This document shows positions 22,331 to 30,208 of a stretch of 64,000 bases of DNA, in pieces (within the stretch, counting starts at the first letter, position 1; every line of letters begins with the position of its first letter). Location: assembly GCA_028343215.1 (NCBI GenBank), contig JAOLYB010000002.1:62001-126000 (forward strand). The letters are read 5' to 3'. The DNA is from Candidatus Nitrosopelagicus sp. Lineage in GTDB: Archaea > Thermoproteota > Nitrososphaeria > Nitrososphaerales > Nitrosopumilaceae. The notes beneath the pieces are model-generated. The model was given only the letters and a program-made list of their open reading frames with translations, was not told the origin of the DNA and made no database searches. The position numbers and the translations under genes are program-made.

Positions 22331-22736
22331 ATCCTACATATCCGGAAGTTTGTCTGTCTTTATTTTCTGAAAAATCAGGTTCAAATAATGAAATCATATA
22401 TCCATCAGGATCTAAAATTATTGCATTTTTTCCTGCTTGCCGTTCTTGGACATCTCGGTATACCTCTATGTTTGCAGAAGATAACTCATCTATTGCAGAA
22501 TTTAAGTCGCCCACAGTTAATCCAATTAAAATTCCATTTTCTTTTGATGAACTTGTATGCGACGTGGTAATAGATGCTGGATGTAAACTTAATACGCCTC
22601 CAGATTGCTGCCCTAAATCTACCCAATTACGCCTTTCATTTTTTATTGGCATTCCTAAAATTTCGTGATAAAACTTAATCGAGACATCCAGATCTTTCAC
22701 TTCCAATATTATATTCCCGATGCGTTTAATGTTCAT
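22317..22736 (-). CDS. Glyoxalase/VOC-family protein
   Basis: VKDLDVSIKFYHEILGMPI...IILDPDGYMISLFEP. Confidence 0.9.
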   Translation of the reverse strand: MNIKRIGNIILEVKDLDVSIKFYHEILGMPIKNERRNWVDLGQQSGGVLSLHPASITTSHTSSSKENGILIGLTVGDLNSAIDELSSANIEVYRDVQERQAGKNAIILDPDGYMISLFEPDFSENKDRQTSGYVGFTPE

Positions 22737-22768
22737 ATCCCCTAAACATCATTATTGGTTATAAGATT

Positions 22769-22990
22769 TTAGGGATTTACTTCGACCATAGTCTCAGTTC
22801 TCTCTACTCCAGGAATTTTTTGTATCTCGGTTGTGACATCTTTTATTTCTGATAATTCTTCAACCTCAATTACGGCTACGGCATCAAATTGGCCACTAAC
22901 AGGAAATGATTCCGTTATTTTATTTATTTTTCTTAATCTTGCAGCTATCAATTTCTTTGGAGATTTTACAAGTATAACTGCTCTTACCAA
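22769..22990 (-). CDS. Stand-alone Lrp/AsnC ligand-binding (RAM) domain protein
   Basis: 73 aa: VRAVILVKSPKK...SFPVSGQFDAVAVIEVEELSEIKDVTTEIQKIPGVERTETMVEV; no HTH. Confidence 0.85.
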   Translation of the reverse strand: MVRAVILVKSPKKLIAARLRKINKITESFPVSGQFDAVAVIEVEELSEIKDVTTEIQKIPGVERTETMVEVNP

Positions 22991-23223
22991 CCTAAATCCA
23001 CCTCTACTTCGATTAATGTTTCCGTGTTTACAATTTCTTTCACATTTTTTAAATCAATAACAACATTGTTGATGTCATCTATTGATGAGTTTAAAATTAC
23101 CGATATGTCTGCTCTGCCTGTAACAACCATGATGTCTTTTGAGATTTTTCTTTTTTTCCTTAAAATTTGAACTACTTTATCCACCATACCCGGTTTTACA
23201 GTAATCATGCATAATGCTTTCAT
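22984..23223 (-). CDS. Stand-alone Lrp/AsnC ligand-binding (RAM) domain protein
   Basis: 79 aa: ALCMITVKPGMVDKVVQILRKKRKISKDIMVVTGRADISVIL...; no HTH. Confidence 0.83.
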   Translation of the reverse strand: MKALCMITVKPGMVDKVVQILRKKRKISKDIMVVTGRADISVILNSSIDDINNVVIDLKNVKEIVNTETLIEVEVDLGW

Positions 23224-23257
23224 GTATTAGACATCATATTGTATGTGAAAAGGATTT

Positions 23258-23509
23258 CTAATCAGAACTTGCTTCTTGAGAACGAGCCTCTTCTAAATAT
23301 GCACGTCTTTCTTCCAACTCACTTTCTTTATCTACGGATAAATCATCATCAACTATAACTATTCCAGAATCTAAAGATTCAGATTCTGATTTTTTCTTAG
23401 ATGCCTTTTTTGTTGTCTTTTTGGCGACTTTTTTTGTTGTCTTTTTGGCGACTTTTTTTGTTGTCTTTTTCTTTTCTGCCATGTGATTCGATGAAAATCC
23501 GAATATCAT
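23258..23509 (-). CDS. Lys-rich repeat protein (histone H1-like tail); likely start at MAEKKK
   Basis: MAEKKKTTKKVAKKTTKKVAKKTTKKASKKK plus acidic C-terminus. Confidence 0.68.
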   Translation of the reverse strand: MIFGFSSNHMAEKKKTTKKVAKKTTKKVAKKTTKKASKKKSESESLDSGIVIVDDDLSVDKESELEERRAYLEEARSQEASSD

Positions 23510-23539
23510 CTTATTAAATATTTCATTATGAAGAATTAT

Positions 23540-23557
23540 AATGCCGAGGGGGAGATT
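23540..23557. repeat. Distal copy of tRNA-Phe 3' end (att-like direct repeat)
   Basis: aatgccgagggggagatt vs aatgccgagggggtgatt at 24913-24930 (17/18). Confidence 0.7.
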
Positions 23558-23609
23558 CCGTCAACCTGTTCAATGCCGACATGCCTAATCAACTTCGATC
23601 TATACTGGT

Positions 23610-23627
23610 GATGTCATATTTGACATC
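23610..23627. other. Hairpin GATGTCA-TATT-TGACATC
   Basis: Perfect 7-bp stem, 4-nt loop, in a noncoding gap 23510-23670. Confidence 0.6.
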
Positions 23628-23670
23628 TTTATGACTAGAAAATGATGTTGATTCTACAGAATTATTGAGT

Positions 23671-24054
23671 TTAATATTTTGGAATATACATTCCCTTCCC
23701 TTTACATTTCTGCCAAATCTCTTGCAGAATATGTAGGGTGTGATCTAGTTTGTCCATTCGTTTTCGATTGGTTTCAACATCTTCCTTTAATTTTCTATAT
23801 TCTTCAAATGTAAAATCCCAATCAATACCAGCTTTACGTGCCTCATTAGCAATTTGTAACTCCATTAGCTGTTCTATGGTTTGTTTTTCATTTGCACCTT
23901 TTCGATAAATATTGATGTACTTTTTTTCGTTGTTAACATGAGGGACCATTTCATCATGTTTTTTTGCGAGAGTTTCAATTTTCTTCCGTAACTCTCTTGA
24001 TTCTTTTGCTAATTCATCATATTTTGATGTGAGAGTTTTTTCAAAATTATCCAT
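23671..24054 (-). CDS. Hypothetical coiled-coil protein
   Basis: 127 aa, heptad-like charged helices; inside the tRNA-Phe-repeat-bounded segment. Confidence 0.68.
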   Translation of the reverse strand: MDNFEKTLTSKYDELAKESRELRKKIETLAKKHDEMVPHVNNEKKYINIYRKGANEKQTIEQLMELQIANEARKAGIDWDFTFEEYRKLKEDVETNRKRMDKLDHTLHILQEIWQKCKGKGMYIPKY

Positions 24055-24057
24055 AAT

Positions 24058-24948
24058 CTAAAATCCTGGTTGGAATCCTGCATCCATGAATCCGCCGCCG
24101 TCACCTGAATCTCCAAAATCACCCCCTTCAGCAGGTAAAACACCACCGGCATCAGTATAACCTTGATCATACGCCATGTTCATGTCTTGCATGTACATTT
24201 CAGAATTCATACCCATGTTTCCCATCATCATTGCCATCATGGAACCATTTACGAATCCCATTATGATGAACAATGGAAAATAACTAATGTTGTTTTCAAC
24301 TTTTTTCTGAAACAATTGTTTATTTTTACTGTCATAAGCAGAACTCATCTCTTTCCATACACTCTCTAATTCTTTACGTTTTTTCTCAAGAATCTGCTTT
24401 CCTTTCTCAGTCAATTCAAAAGGATCGTCTACCTTTCGTAATCCAAGATTTGCTTGATATTCCCTAATTCTTTGTTCTGCTTCTGAATCCATTATTCGTT
24501 GTAGTCTTGCAACGTATTGTTTGAATTGTGGCGTATCTTTTTGTCTCTCTAGTTTTTCCTTTTCACTAAAAGTTAATTTTCTATCAAGTTTCTTTATCAA
24601 ACCCAAGCGATATAATTTTTCAGTACTATCCAACCCTTCCATCAACCCAACATTCAAACTCAAGAGTAGATTCTCTCTCCGTTCAGATTCTAGCAAAGTA
24701 TAGTCAACAGTGTTAAGATTTTCAATTTCTTTTGAAAATTCCCTCTCTTTCTCTATCTTTTCTTCCTCTGATGGTTCTTTCTTTTTTTCTAATTTTTCAA
24801 GATATTCTTTTTCATATTTTTCGAGGTCTTCTTTATCCACGCATGTTATTCGTGTAGTTTTTGATAAGATTTTCTGTGTTGGAGGAACAGGGGGGCTTTG
24901 AACAAGATGTACAATGCCGAGGGGGTGATTTGAACTCCCGACAGCCAC
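24058..24948 (-). CDS. Hypothetical coiled-coil protein with hydrophobic, Gly/Met-rich C-terminus (true start internal, possibly GTG at VDKEDLEKYEKE)
   Basis: Track ORF starts inside the tRNA-Phe gene, so the annotated start is implausible; the rest is strongly coding-like. Confidence 0.65.
   Translation of the reverse strand: MAVGSSNHPLGIVHLVQSPPVPPTQKILSKTTRITCVDKEDLEKYEKEYLEKLEKKKEPSEEEKIEKEREFSKEIENLNTVDYTLLESERRENLLLSLNVGLMEGLDSTEKLYRLGLIKKLDRKLTFSEKEKLERQKDTPQFKQYVARLQRIMDSEAEQRIREYQANLGLRKVDDPFELTEKGKQILEKKRKELESVWKEMSSAYDSKNKQLFQKKVENNISYFPLFIIMGFVNGSMMAMMMGNMGMNSEMYMQDMNMAYDQGYTDAGGVLPAEGGDFGDSGDGGGFMDAGFQPGF
24913..24930. repeat. Proximal copy of att-like direct repeat (tRNA-Phe 3' end)
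   Basis: aatgccgagggggtgatt; paired with 23540-23557. Confidence 0.7.
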
Positions 24949-24988
24949 GTCTTCAGCGTGGTGCTCTCCCAGGCTGAGCTACCTCGGC
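24915..24988 (-). tRNA. tRNA-Phe (GAA)
   Basis: Reverse complement GCCGAGGTAGCTCAGCCTGGGAGAGCACCACGCTGAAGACGTGGCTGTCGGGAGTTCAAATCACCCCCTCGGCA; anticodon loop CTGAAGA, 7-bp acceptor GCCGAGG/CCTCGGC. Confidence 0.93.
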
Positions 24989-25029
24989 ATGAAAAACTTG
25001 CGAATTAATTGAAATTAAAGCGTATCCTT

Positions 25030-25566
25030 TCAAGGATTCCAAACTATGTCTGGTATTTTCTTTCGGTTGTTAATTGAACGTGCTAATACGAACATTAGAT
25101 CTGAAAGTCTATTCAAGTATATTGCTGCATCACTGTTTATTTCTTCATTTTTAGACAATGCCACTACATGAGTTTCTGCTCTTCGAGATATCGTTCTAGA
25201 TAAATGAATGATTGATGCCAATAGCGTGCCCCCCGGAAGAATAAAACTAGTCAAAGGTTCTAACTGAGGTTCCAATAAATCAATTTTTTGTTCTAAGAAT
25301 GTGATCATTTCAGGAGTCGTCCTAATTTTTTTATCGGACATGTTTGGATTTGCAAGATCTGAACCAACGATAAATAAATCATTTTGAATTTTAATCAAAA
25401 TGTCTTTAATTTCAGGATCCAATTCTAGAGATAGTGCAATTCCTAGTGACGAGTTTAATTCATCAATTGCGCCGTATGACATTATTCGTTCATCAGATTT
25501 CCAGACTCTCGAATTATCGAATAGTGATGTTTTACCTTCATCTCCTGTCTTTGTGTATATCTTCAT
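25030..25566 (-). CDS. Cob(I)alamin adenosyltransferase, PduO type
   Basis: MKIYTKTGDEGKTSLFDNSRVWKSDERIMSYGAIDELNSSLG; SRTISRRAE. Confidence 0.93.
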   Translation of the reverse strand: MKIYTKTGDEGKTSLFDNSRVWKSDERIMSYGAIDELNSSLGIALSLELDPEIKDILIKIQNDLFIVGSDLANPNMSDKKIRTTPEMITFLEQKIDLLEPQLEPLTSFILPGGTLLASIIHLSRTISRRAETHVVALSKNEEINSDAAIYLNRLSDLMFVLARSINNRKKIPDIVWNP

Positions 25567-25612
25567 AAAATTTTGGATAACGCATACGTATTAAGGGTAT
25601 GTTAAAATTTAC

Positions 25613-26215
25613 ATGGTGCCAACTCTATTCATCATGATTGAAGTGGATGAAGGAAATGAATTATTTCTTAAAAAAAAATTTAAAGAATCTATTGAAAAAT
25701 ATGAAATAGTTTTAGAGCAGGAACCAAATAATTTAATCGCTTTAAACAATAAAGGATATTCATTAAGTAAATTAAAAAAATATTCTGAAGCATTATCTTG
25801 TTATGATGAATTCCTAAAAAATCACCCAGATGATAAAACCGTATTGATAAATAAAATTTCGATATTCAGAAAAACCAATGAATTTCATAAAGCGATAGAA
25901 ATTTGTGATTATTTATTGGGAAAAAATCCTGATGAGACAATTGTATTATATCATAAATTACGCATTTTGAAAAAATTAGACAAGTTTACCGAATCTAACT
26001 CAATTTGCATAAAATTACTGAATATTTATCCTGAAAATGCGGATGTTTTGTATGATATGGCATCAAATTTTTTAAAACTAAACAATATTGAACAATTTTT
26101 CAAATTTCTTCAAAAAGCGGTAAATGTAATGCCCAATTTGAAAAATAAATCTAAAAACAATAAAGAATTTGAAAAAGTTTTCATGAATGAGAGATTTAGG
26201 GATATCACATCATAG
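25613..26215 (+). CDS. TPR-repeat protein
   Basis: Repeated 34-aa TPR-like units (NNLIALNNKGYSLSKLKKYSEALSCYDEFLKNHP). Confidence 0.87.
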   Translation: MVPTLFIMIEVDEGNELFLKKKFKESIEKYEIVLEQEPNNLIALNNKGYSLSKLKKYSEALSCYDEFLKNHPDDKTVLINKISIFRKTNEFHKAIEICDYLLGKNPDETIVLYHKLRILKKLDKFTESNSICIKLLNIYPENADVLYDMASNFLKLNNIEQFFKFLQKAVNVMPNLKNKSKNNKEFEKVFMNERFRDITS

Positions 26216-26252
26216 CAAAGAACCTTATTAAAAAGAAATTGAATAAAGTGTT

Positions 26253-26777
26253 ATGATTTCTGAATTCTTTTTTCAGATTGCGGAATTAAAAAAATTACCG
26301 CGGTCCGGATGGAAAATAAAAGTAGGGTTAAAGGATTCAGAGTCGGTTGCAGAACATTCCTACATGATGTCTGTAATGTCAATGGTATTATCCGATATGA
26401 AATCTCTTAATTCTGAAAAAGTGCTTAAAATGGCCATCTTACATGATTGGGCTGAATCAAAAATAGGTGACTTTATGCCTGAACAAATTGGATATGATAA
26501 AAAATCTGAATTAGAAAACTATGCAATGAATGAAATTTTAGAATCACTCCCACAAAAAATTCAGAAGGATTATACGAATATCTGGAATGAGTTTTTGGGT
26601 AGAAATACACCTGAATCAAAATTGGTCCATGAATTAGATAAACTAGAGATGGCACTACAGGCAAAAATATATGAAAAAGATACAGATCCTGAAAAAGTCA
26701 AACCATTCATCATTTCTGCAGTTGAGCAAATAATGGATCCGGATGTAAAGAAGATCTTAATGGACATCTTAAAATAA
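26253..26777 (+). CDS. HD-domain phosphohydrolase (YfbR/HDDC2-like)
   Basis: SVAEHSYMMSVMSM, AILHDWAESKIGDFMPEQI, HELDKLEMALQA. Confidence 0.9.
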   Translation: MISEFFFQIAELKKLPRSGWKIKVGLKDSESVAEHSYMMSVMSMVLSDMKSLNSEKVLKMAILHDWAESKIGDFMPEQIGYDKKSELENYAMNEILESLPQKIQKDYTNIWNEFLGRNTPESKLVHELDKLEMALQAKIYEKDTDPEKVKPFIISAVEQIMDPDVKKILMDILK

Positions 26778-26805
26778 ATACAAATTTAGTTTTTAGTATA
26801 GAATT

Positions 26806-27039
26806 ATGTCTGAAAACAATGAGGAATTGATTAAAGCACAAAATGAATTAATTGGAATTTTATTTGAGATTATAAAACGTCTTCAATCCAATAATGATTT
26901 GGATGCAGAGTATTTTCAAATTATTAGTAAAAAAATTAGAACTGAAAATGAAAATTCAAGATTGGAAAAAATTACCAAAGAGCGTGAAGATAATGCAGAG
27001 ATTGTTTCAAGATTGTTAAAACAGATAGAATCTAATTAA
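26806..27039 (+). CDS. Hypothetical protein
   Basis: 77-aa ORF. Confidence 0.55.
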   Translation: MSENNEELIKAQNELIGILFEIIKRLQSNNDLDAEYFQIISKKIRTENENSRLEKITKEREDNAEIVSRLLKQIESN

Positions 27040-27350
27040 TTACCGCAACTACACGAGTCGCCATCATTACAAGTATCATCTACAATTCTAAACTTGTTTG
27101 TTTGCTCAAATTTTGATTGAGCATAATGTGAAATATTCACAATTCGTGATCTAACCTCTTTTACATTCCAACTACCTTCATTTTCAAACCATGATTCAAT
27201 TTCATCAACGTCATACCTTTCGCCGTTTTCATTAATTTCTTTAAAAATTTGTTTTATGAGCGATTCATTTTCAGATGTTAAATCAGATTTATCTTCAACC
27301 AATGTTGTAATTTCGTTTAAACGCATTATTGTTGTATTTAGTAGTGGCAT
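27036..27350 (-). CDS. Hypothetical protein with C-terminal Cys motif
   Basis: 104 aa ending CNDGDSCSCGN. Confidence 0.62.
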   Translation of the reverse strand: MPLLNTTIMRLNEITTLVEDKSDLTSENESLIKQIFKEINENGERYDVDEIESWFENEGSWNVKEVRSRIVNISHYAQSKFEQTNKFRIVDDTCNDGDSCSCGN

Positions 27351-27391
27351 AGAATTGTTAATTTATATCGCTTTTATAATATTTCTATCAT

Positions 27392-27739
27392 ATGCAATAT
27401 TTCCAAGCGTTAAAGATGGGTCAAAAAAGAGTTGAGGCGTCACGTGCATATCTGAACTCAATATCTAATGATAGAGCAATGCCTGCATTAGCATTAAGAG
27501 ATAACAAAACTAACGTATGGGAACCTGTTGGGGAAGAAAATCTCTATGCAGTAGTTGATGAATCATCCGGATTCGTGTTAACTGACTCTAGTGGATATAT
27601 TATTGCAATATGTGATTCAAAAGGCACCTCAAAATCACTAGTTCAGAGTCTTAACCAAGAACAAAAAGATAACATTGTAGAATTATTGAAAAAAGATAAC
27701 ATTGTAGAGTACAAAGGCAAAGTAGCTTTACCTGTGTAG
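27392..27739 (+). CDS. Hypothetical protein
   Basis: 115-aa ORF. Confidence 0.65.
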   Translation: MQYFQALKMGQKRVEASRAYLNSISNDRAMPALALRDNKTNVWEPVGEENLYAVVDESSGFVLTDSSGYIIAICDSKGTSKSLVQSLNQEQKDNIVELLKKDNIVEYKGKVALPV

Positions 27740-27771
27740 ATTTTATTAATGCCGTCTATTATCATACTAAG

Positions 27772-28995
27772 ATGAACAAATATTCTAAAATCATCGAGGT
27801 TAGAGGTCATCTCATAGATTCATTGGTTTTAACAAAAATCTTTGATAGAGTGATGGATCTCGAAGGAAAATTTGAAGTTATGAGAATAACTGTTGGAAAA
27901 CTGAAAACAGATGAAAGTTATGCAAAATTACGAGTTATTGGAAAAAATAGTTCACATCTGAATGAAATAATGACTGCATTACACAGAGAAGGTGCAACTA
28001 CAAAAACCCAGAAAAAATGTAAGACAAAAACAGCTACAAAAAATATGGTATTTCCAGATAATTTTTACAGCACCACAAATAATCATACATCAATTTATCA
28101 CAATGGAAAATGGATTAATGTAGATAACATGATGATGGATAAGTGCATCATAGTAAAAGGAAACAAGGCAGCTTGTGTTCCAATTAGAGAAGTTAGAAAA
28201 GGAGACAAAGTTGTTGTAGGGGAAGATGGAATTAAAGTTACAACCCCTGAACGTCCAAGAGAGGGAATGAATGTTTTCCAATTCATGGGGAGTGGAAGTT
28301 CTAGTGAAAGGCCAACTCAACACATTGCACGTAAAGTTGCAGAAGATATCATCCGAACAAAAAAACAAGGTGGGAAGATTGTGTTAGTTGGAGGTCCAGC
28401 AATCGTACACACAGGTGCAGCTGATGCCGTTGCAAAATTGGTTAAATCAGGACACATAAACGCGGTATTGGCAGGAAATGCACTGGCAGTACATGATGTC
28501 GAATATGCAACACTTGGTACTTCATTAGGAATGAAAGTTAAAGATGGAACACTGGCAGTAAGAGGTCATAGAAATCATATGGATGCGATAAATTCAGTAT
28601 TCAAAGCAGGCTCATTAAAGAAAATGGTGCAGCAGAAAAAATTAACACGTGGAATAATGTATGAATGTATTAAGAAAAAAATTCCATTTGTCCTAGCAGG
28701 CTCATTGAGAGATGATGGACCGTTACCAGATGTAATTACAGATATCGCAGTAGCTCAAAAAGAATACAAGAAAGTTCTGAAGGATGCAAACATGGTCATC
28801 ATGGTATCTACAATGCTACATTCAATTGCTACAGGCAACATGCTTCCAGCAAATGTCAAGGTAATCGTAATTGATATCAATCAACCAACTGTGACGAAAC
28901 TTATGGATAGAGGAACGTGGCAAGCATTAGGAATTGTATCTGATGTAGGTGCATTTCTACCAATGGTCGCAAATCAAATTGGAGGTAAGAAATGA
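27772..28995 (+). CDS. TIGR00300-type LOR/SDH conserved-domain protein (archaeal ornithine cyclodeaminase candidate)
   Basis: EVRGHLIDSLVLTKIFDRVMDLEGKFEV, RPREGMNVFQFMGSGSSSERP, VLVGGPAIVHTGAADAVAKLV. Confidence 0.82.
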   Translation: MNKYSKIIEVRGHLIDSLVLTKIFDRVMDLEGKFEVMRITVGKLKTDESYAKLRVIGKNSSHLNEIMTALHREGATTKTQKKCKTKTATKNMVFPDNFYSTTNNHTSIYHNGKWINVDNMMMDKCIIVKGNKAACVPIREVRKGDKVVVGEDGIKVTTPERPREGMNVFQFMGSGSSSERPTQHIARKVAEDIIRTKKQGGKIVLVGGPAIVHTGAADAVAKLVKSGHINAVLAGNALAVHDVEYATLGTSLGMKVKDGTLAVRGHRNHMDAINSVFKAGSLKKMVQQKKLTRGIMYECIKKKIPFVLAGSLRDDGPLPDVITDIAVAQKEYKKVLKDANMVIMVSTMLHSIATGNMLPANVKVIVIDINQPTVTKLMDRGTWQALGIVSDVGAFLPMVANQIGGKK

Positions 28996-29324
28996 CAGTA
29001 AAAGAAATTGAAAATATTGATTTTGAAAAAGGAGATGGACTTGTTCCAGTAATTGTTCAAGATTCAGATTCAAAAGACGTACTTACCCTAGCATATACAA
29101 ACAAAGAATCACTAGAACTAACTAAAAAAACTGGAAATTCATGGTTTTGGAGCCGTTCTAGAAATAAACTATGGATGAAAGGTGAAGAATCTGGAAATAC
29201 ACAGAAAGTGAAAAAAATACTAGTGGATTGTGATTCAGATGCAATAATTTACTTGGTGGAACCATCAGGTCCTGCATGTCATCTTGGAGAACAAACTTGT
29301 TTTCATAACGATATGAAATCTTAG
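28992..29324 (+). CDS. hisI: Phosphoribosyl-AMP cyclohydrolase
   Basis: VLTLAYTNKESLELT, WFWSRSRNKLWMKGEESGN, DCDSDAIIYLVEPSGPACHLGEQTCF. Confidence 0.94.
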   Translation: MTVKEIENIDFEKGDGLVPVIVQDSDSKDVLTLAYTNKESLELTKKTGNSWFWSRSRNKLWMKGEESGNTQKVKKILVDCDSDAIIYLVEPSGPACHLGEQTCFHNDMKS

Positions 29325-30208
29325 AATTCTTTGATTTGTTTTAACAATTCTTTACTCTTATGAAGTACATTTTCAGGATAACAGTTTAACATCCACCCAT
29401 TATCTATCTTTGAAAACTTCATGTCTTCACACGTTACATCATATTCTTCAATACTGTTATCAAATTTCCAATCAAATCCATTTCTTATTGTGATTTCGGG
29501 GTAATTATGTCCCCTTACCAAAGATATCTCCCACAATTCCTCATCAAAATTAACTTCTGCATACAATGCGTTTGGGTATAGATAGATTACATTTGGATGC
29601 GATAATATTGCATCAAATTCTATTGACGTAACATATTCGTTATGTAGTAAAATAATTTTTTCATATGTAGAAAGAATTTCAGGATTCTGATGAATTGAAA
29701 TATCTGTTATAATTTCATAATCTAAGAGATTTAAAACTTGAAGACCATTAGCACTTGATGTGAATAGAGGATTATACTCATCTTCCAGTTTCACGGTCAA
29801 GCAATCATCATCACGAAATAATACTCCGTGAAATTCCCTATCACAGTCTCCACGATAAAATGTATAAAACCCAGGTTCAGAATAGGCAGCTGCCGTAAAG
29901 ATTGGAAAAACAACAGCAGTTTTTTTATCATTTCTTAAATCATCATAAATCATAGTGTTTGATTCGTCGAGTTCATAGAGAACATCACGCCAAATTTTCT
30001 CCCCATTAATAATTTCAAAATCATTTTCATATGCCATTACTTTGAATAATGATTTAACATTTGTTTGAATTAACGTTTGAGAATTTTCAGATTTTGGAAT
30101 TTGTTTTATTTCAATAATTTCAGCAGTTTCATTAGAGAATACTACGAAATATCCACCAATTGCAATTATTAAAATTACAATTGGAATTATGATTAAGATT
30201 AGATTCAT
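29321..30208 (-). CDS. Hypothetical membrane-anchored extracytoplasmic protein
   Basis: N-terminal TM helix, no recognised domain. Confidence 0.7.
   Translation of the reverse strand: MNLILIIIPIVILIIAIGGYFVVFSNETAEIIEIKQIPKSENSQTLIQTNVKSLFKVMAYENDFEIINGEKIWRDVLYELDESNTMIYDDLRNDKKTAVVFPIFTAAAYSEPGFYTFYRGDCDREFHGVLFRDDDCLTVKLEDEYNPLFTSSANGLQVLNLLDYEIITDISIHQNPEILSTYEKIILLHNEYVTSIEFDAILSHPNVIYLYPNALYAEVNFDEELWEISLVRGHNYPEITIRNGFDWKFDNSIEEYDVTCEDMKFSKIDNGWMLNCYPENVLHKSKELLKQIKEF

Noticed and set aside
23405-23475. Possible CRISPR-like or minisatellite repeat
   Set aside because: The repeat is in frame and encodes TTKKVAKK units of a Lys-rich protein; no spacers.
23541-23617. Second tRNA gene ending at the distal repeat
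   Set aside because: No CCTCGGC partner for the acceptor arm and no T-arm pairing in the neighbouring sequence; only the 3' end resembles tRNA-Phe.
24932-24948. Annotated start of the 24058-24948 ORF
   Set aside because: Falls inside the T-arm of the same-strand tRNA-Phe gene; the start must be downstream.
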